15,656 nucleotides of DNA from Pseudomonas paralcaligenes (GTDB lineage: Bacteria > Pseudomonadota > Gammaproteobacteria > Pseudomonadales > Pseudomonadaceae): assembly GCF_019655855.1 (NCBI RefSeq), contig NZ_BPFX01000026.1, positions 1 through 15,656 of the forward strand, written 5' to 3'. The stretch's first letter is position 1, and each line of letters opens with the position of its first letter. Of the stretch, positions 14,182 through 15,656 are shown in pieces. The notes beneath the pieces are model-generated. The model did no database searches, was not told the origin of the DNA, and was given only the letters and a program-made list of their open reading frames with translations. The position numbers were made by a program, and so were the translations under genes.

Positions 14182-14210
14182 CGGGTCAGACGCCTCAACG
14201 AGGCTCCCCG
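14182..14210 (-). promoter_or_regulatory. Stem-loop ahead of rplK, candidate L1 repressor site
   Basis: The transcript folds into an outer stem CGGG/CCCG (14207-14210 with 14182-14185), an asymmetric internal loop (GA opposite GTCTGA), and an inner stem GCCTC/GAGGC (14200-14204 with 14192-14196) with a 3-nt loop. Two helices flanking an asymmetric loop, with GGGGAG on one side and TGACCC on the other, resemble the L1 target described in 23S rRNA and in L11-operon leaders. It lies 15 nt before the rplK ATG, close to the ribosome binding site. Confidence 0.5.
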
Positions 14211-14211
14211 G

Positions 14212-14240
14212 TTAGTACGCATTTATCCCAATGACGACAA
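14212..14240 (-). promoter_or_regulatory. Possible sigma70 promoter for rplK
   Basis: Minus-strand TTGTCG (14235-14240, 4 of 6) and TACTAA (14212-14217, 3 of 6) are 17 bp apart, immediately after the nusG terminator, whose U-tract overlaps the -35. The boxes are weak matches. The main support is that a promoter is needed between a good terminator and rplK, as the E. coli L11 promoter is. Confidence 0.4.
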
Positions 14241-14266
14241 AACCCCGCAGCCATTGGCTGCGGGGT
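14239..14266 (-). terminator. Intrinsic terminator after nusG
   Basis: A perfect 11-bp stem (14256-14266 with 14242-14252) with a 3-nt loop ends in GGGG followed by TTTTG in the minus-strand transcript. It starts 18 nt after the nusG stop, separating secE-nusG from rplKA. Confidence 0.85.
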
Positions 14267-14284
14267 ACGGGATGCATTGTCCAG

Positions 14285-14818
14285 TTATGCCTTCTCGACC
14301 TGACTGAACTCCAGCTCCACCGGTGTGGAGCGACCGAAAATGAGCACCGCGACCTGGATCCGGCTCTTTTCGTAGTTAACTTCTTCGACGACGCCATTGA
14401 AGTCGGCGAACGGCCCATCGATGACACGAACGGTCTCGCCCGGCTCAAACAGGGTCTTCGGCTTCGGCTTGTCGCCGCTGTCGGCGACGCGACGCAGGAT
14501 GGCATCGGCCTCTTTCTCGGTGATCGGCGCCGGCTTGTCGGCGGTGCCGCCAATGAAGCCCATGACGCGCGGCGTATCCTTGATCAAGTGCCAGGTCGCT
14601 TCGTTCATTTCCATCTGGACCAGCACATAGCCGGGGAAGAACTTGCGCTCGCTCTTGCGCTTCTGGCCGTTACGCATCTCCACCACTTCCTCGGTGGGAA
14701 CCAGAATCTCGCCGAACTCGTCTTCCATGCCAGCCAGCTTGACGCGCTCGACCAGAGAGCGCATGACATGCTTCTCGTAGCCCGAGTAAGCATGCACGAC
14801 GTACCAACGCTTAGCCAC
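14285..14818 (-). CDS. nusG: Transcription termination/antitermination factor NusG
   Basis: The 177-residue protein is NusG, which binds the clamp of elongating RNA polymerase, stimulates Rho-dependent termination and links polymerase to S10 of the leading ribosome. The NGN domain starts [16 protein letters not shown] (residues 3-18), with [10 protein letters not shown] (about 60-69) characteristic of the family; the C-terminal KOW domain is [20 protein letters not shown] (about 127-146). The start is GTG (14816-14818); the N-terminus MAKRWY matches relatives. It lies 9 bp after secE, so the ribosome binding site (a weak GGGTG) overlaps the end of secE, suggesting translational coupling. An intrinsic terminator follows. 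Confidence 0.98.
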   Translation of the reverse strand: MAKRWYVVHAYSGYEKHVMRSLVERVKLAGMEDEFGEILVPTEEVVEMRNGQKRKSERKFFPGYVLVQMEMNEATWHLIKDTPRVMGFIGGTADKPAPITEKEADAILRRVADSGDKPKPKTLFEPGETVRVIDGPFADFNGVVEEVNYEKSRIQVAVLIFGRSTPVELEFSQVEKA

Positions 14819-14827
14819 GGGACACCC

Positions 14828-15196
14828 TTAACCGACAATCAACGAAACAAGCCAACCCAGCAGGCTATCCAAGCCCCAGAGGACCAGCGACATGACCAGC
14901 ACCACAGCCACCACGATCAACGTGGTCTGGGTGGTCTCCTGACGAGTCGGCCATACGACCTTGCGAATCTCGATGCGCGCTTCTTTTGCCAGAGCAAAGA
15001 ACGCCTGACCTTTCGCGGTCTGCAACGCGACAAAACCGACCGCAACAGCCAGAGCCAGCAGAGCCAGCACGCGATACAGGAGCGGTTCAGCCGAGAAATA
15101 CTGATTGCCGACAACACCCGCGACGACCAGAGCGGCAGCAACGAGCCACTTCAGCGCATCAAAGCGGGAGTTCTGAGCTTCAGCTTTGGCATTCAT
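14828..15196 (-). CDS. secE: Protein translocase subunit SecE
   Basis: The 122-residue inner-membrane protein is SecE, which clamps and stabilises SecY in the SecYEG protein-export channel. Like the E. coli form it has three hydrophobic segments: about 17-34, 39-58 and 92-120. The conserved cytoplasmic amphipathic segment LAKEARIEIRKVVWPTRQET (69-88), with the invariant WPTR, precedes the last membrane helix. The ATG at 15194-15196 has AGGG about eight bases upstream. It is 49 bp downstream of tRNA-Trp and 9 bp upstream of nusG, the usual proteobacterial pairing. Confidence 0.97.
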   Translation of the reverse strand: MNAKAEAQNSRFDALKWLVAAALVVAGVVGNQYFSAEPLLYRVLALLALAVAVGFVALQTAKGQAFFALAKEARIEIRKVVWPTRQETTQTTLIVVAVVLVMSLVLWGLDSLLGWLVSLIVG

Positions 15197-15245
15197 GAGA
15201 AAACCCTGTCGAAAGAAACGCCAGATCCACTTCTAATCAGGAATC

Positions 15246-15321
15246 TGGCAGGCCAGGAGGGAATCGAACCCCCAACCTGCGGTTTTGGAGACCGCCGCTC
15301 TGCCAATTGAGCTACTGGCCT
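15246..15321 (-). tRNA. trpT: tRNA-Trp (anticodon CCA)
   Basis: The 76-nt minus-strand sequence begins AGGCCAG and ends CTGGCCT-G-CCA, giving a perfect 7-bp acceptor stem, discriminator G and an encoded CCA end (15248-15246). The D-arm AGCTCAATTGGCAGAGC and T-arm with GGTTCGATTCC are standard. The anticodon loop CTCCAAA places CCA at positions 34-36 (15288-15286), reading UGG. The gene lies between tuf and secE, as in Pseudomonas, and is probably co-transcribed and cut out of the message. Confidence 0.97.
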
Positions 15322-15329
15322 AAATCGAA

Positions 15330-15357
15330 GTAAGGCCGACCATTATGCCGGCCTTAC
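15330..15357 (-). other. 9-bp hairpin between tuf and tRNA-Trp
   Basis: GTAAGGCCG (15357-15349 in the transcript) pairs perfectly with CGGCCTTAC (15338-15330) around a 10-nt loop, 17 nt after the tuf stop and 8 nt before the mature tRNA 5' end. The following bases (TTCGATTTA) contain no good U-tract. It may be a leaky terminator limiting tRNA/secE/nusG expression or a processing signal. Confidence 0.5.
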
Positions 15358-15374
15358 CGAGATAGATCAATCGA

Positions 15375-15656
<282 letters not shown>

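Noticed and set aside
14231..15310. 359-codon plus-strand frame across nusG, secE and tRNA-Trp
   Set aside because: It runs antisense through two well-supported genes, a terminator and a tRNA, and encodes no recognisable motif.

Overview
This window is core chromosome from a gammaproteobacterium, most likely a Pseudomonas-type species. The basis is the gene order, protein lengths (RpoB 1357 aa, RpoC 1399 aa, NusG 177 aa, SecE 122 aa, L10 166 aa, L7/L12 122 aa, S7 156 aa), the RpoB numbering (rifampicin-pocket Asp at 521, Ser at 536) and the high-GC codon usage. The species cannot be fixed from what I can see. Every gene lies on the minus strand, so the window reads biologically from right to left.

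Layout in transcription order. (1) 15656-14285: the 3' end of a first tuf gene (EF-Tu), tRNA-Trp(CCA), secE and nusG, closed by a clear intrinsic terminator at 14239-14266. (2) 14240-7584 and on through rpoC to 3328: a promoter candidate and an L1-type leader hairpin, then rplK-rplA (1-nt overlap), a structured L10-type leader, rplJ-rplL, an intrinsic terminator that must act as a partial attenuator, and rpoB-rpoC. (3) 3316-1: a GC-rich hairpin after rpoC, a good sigma70 promoter, a highly structured leader, then rpsL-rpsG-fusA and the first nine codons of a second tuf gene. In E. coli the 'rif' (rplKAJL-rpoBC) and 'str' (rpsL-rpsG-fusA-tufA) clusters are far apart. Here they are back to back and bracketed by the two tuf copies.

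The genes supply the core of transcription and translation: RNA polymerase beta and beta', NusG, ribosomal proteins S7, S12, L1, L10, L11 and L7/L12, elongation factors G and Tu, one tRNA, and the SecE translocon subunit. L11, L10 and L7/L12 form the ribosomal GTPase centre on which EF-G and EF-Tu work. Expression appears to be tuned between genes by terminators, attenuators and r-protein feedback structures in the spacers, and those spacers are the most interesting part of the window.

I see no mobile element, CRISPR array, phage gene, defence system or unknown protein gene, and I do not think the window holds an undescribed protein system. The very long plus-strand open frames opposite fusA, rpoC and rpoB are codon-usage shadows. 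No gene-free stretch exceeds about 220 bases; the larger spacers (157 bp rpoC-rpsL, 221 bp rplL-rpoB, 211 bp rplA-rplJ, 118 bp nusG-rplK, 105 bp rpsL-rpsG) are described under their signals.
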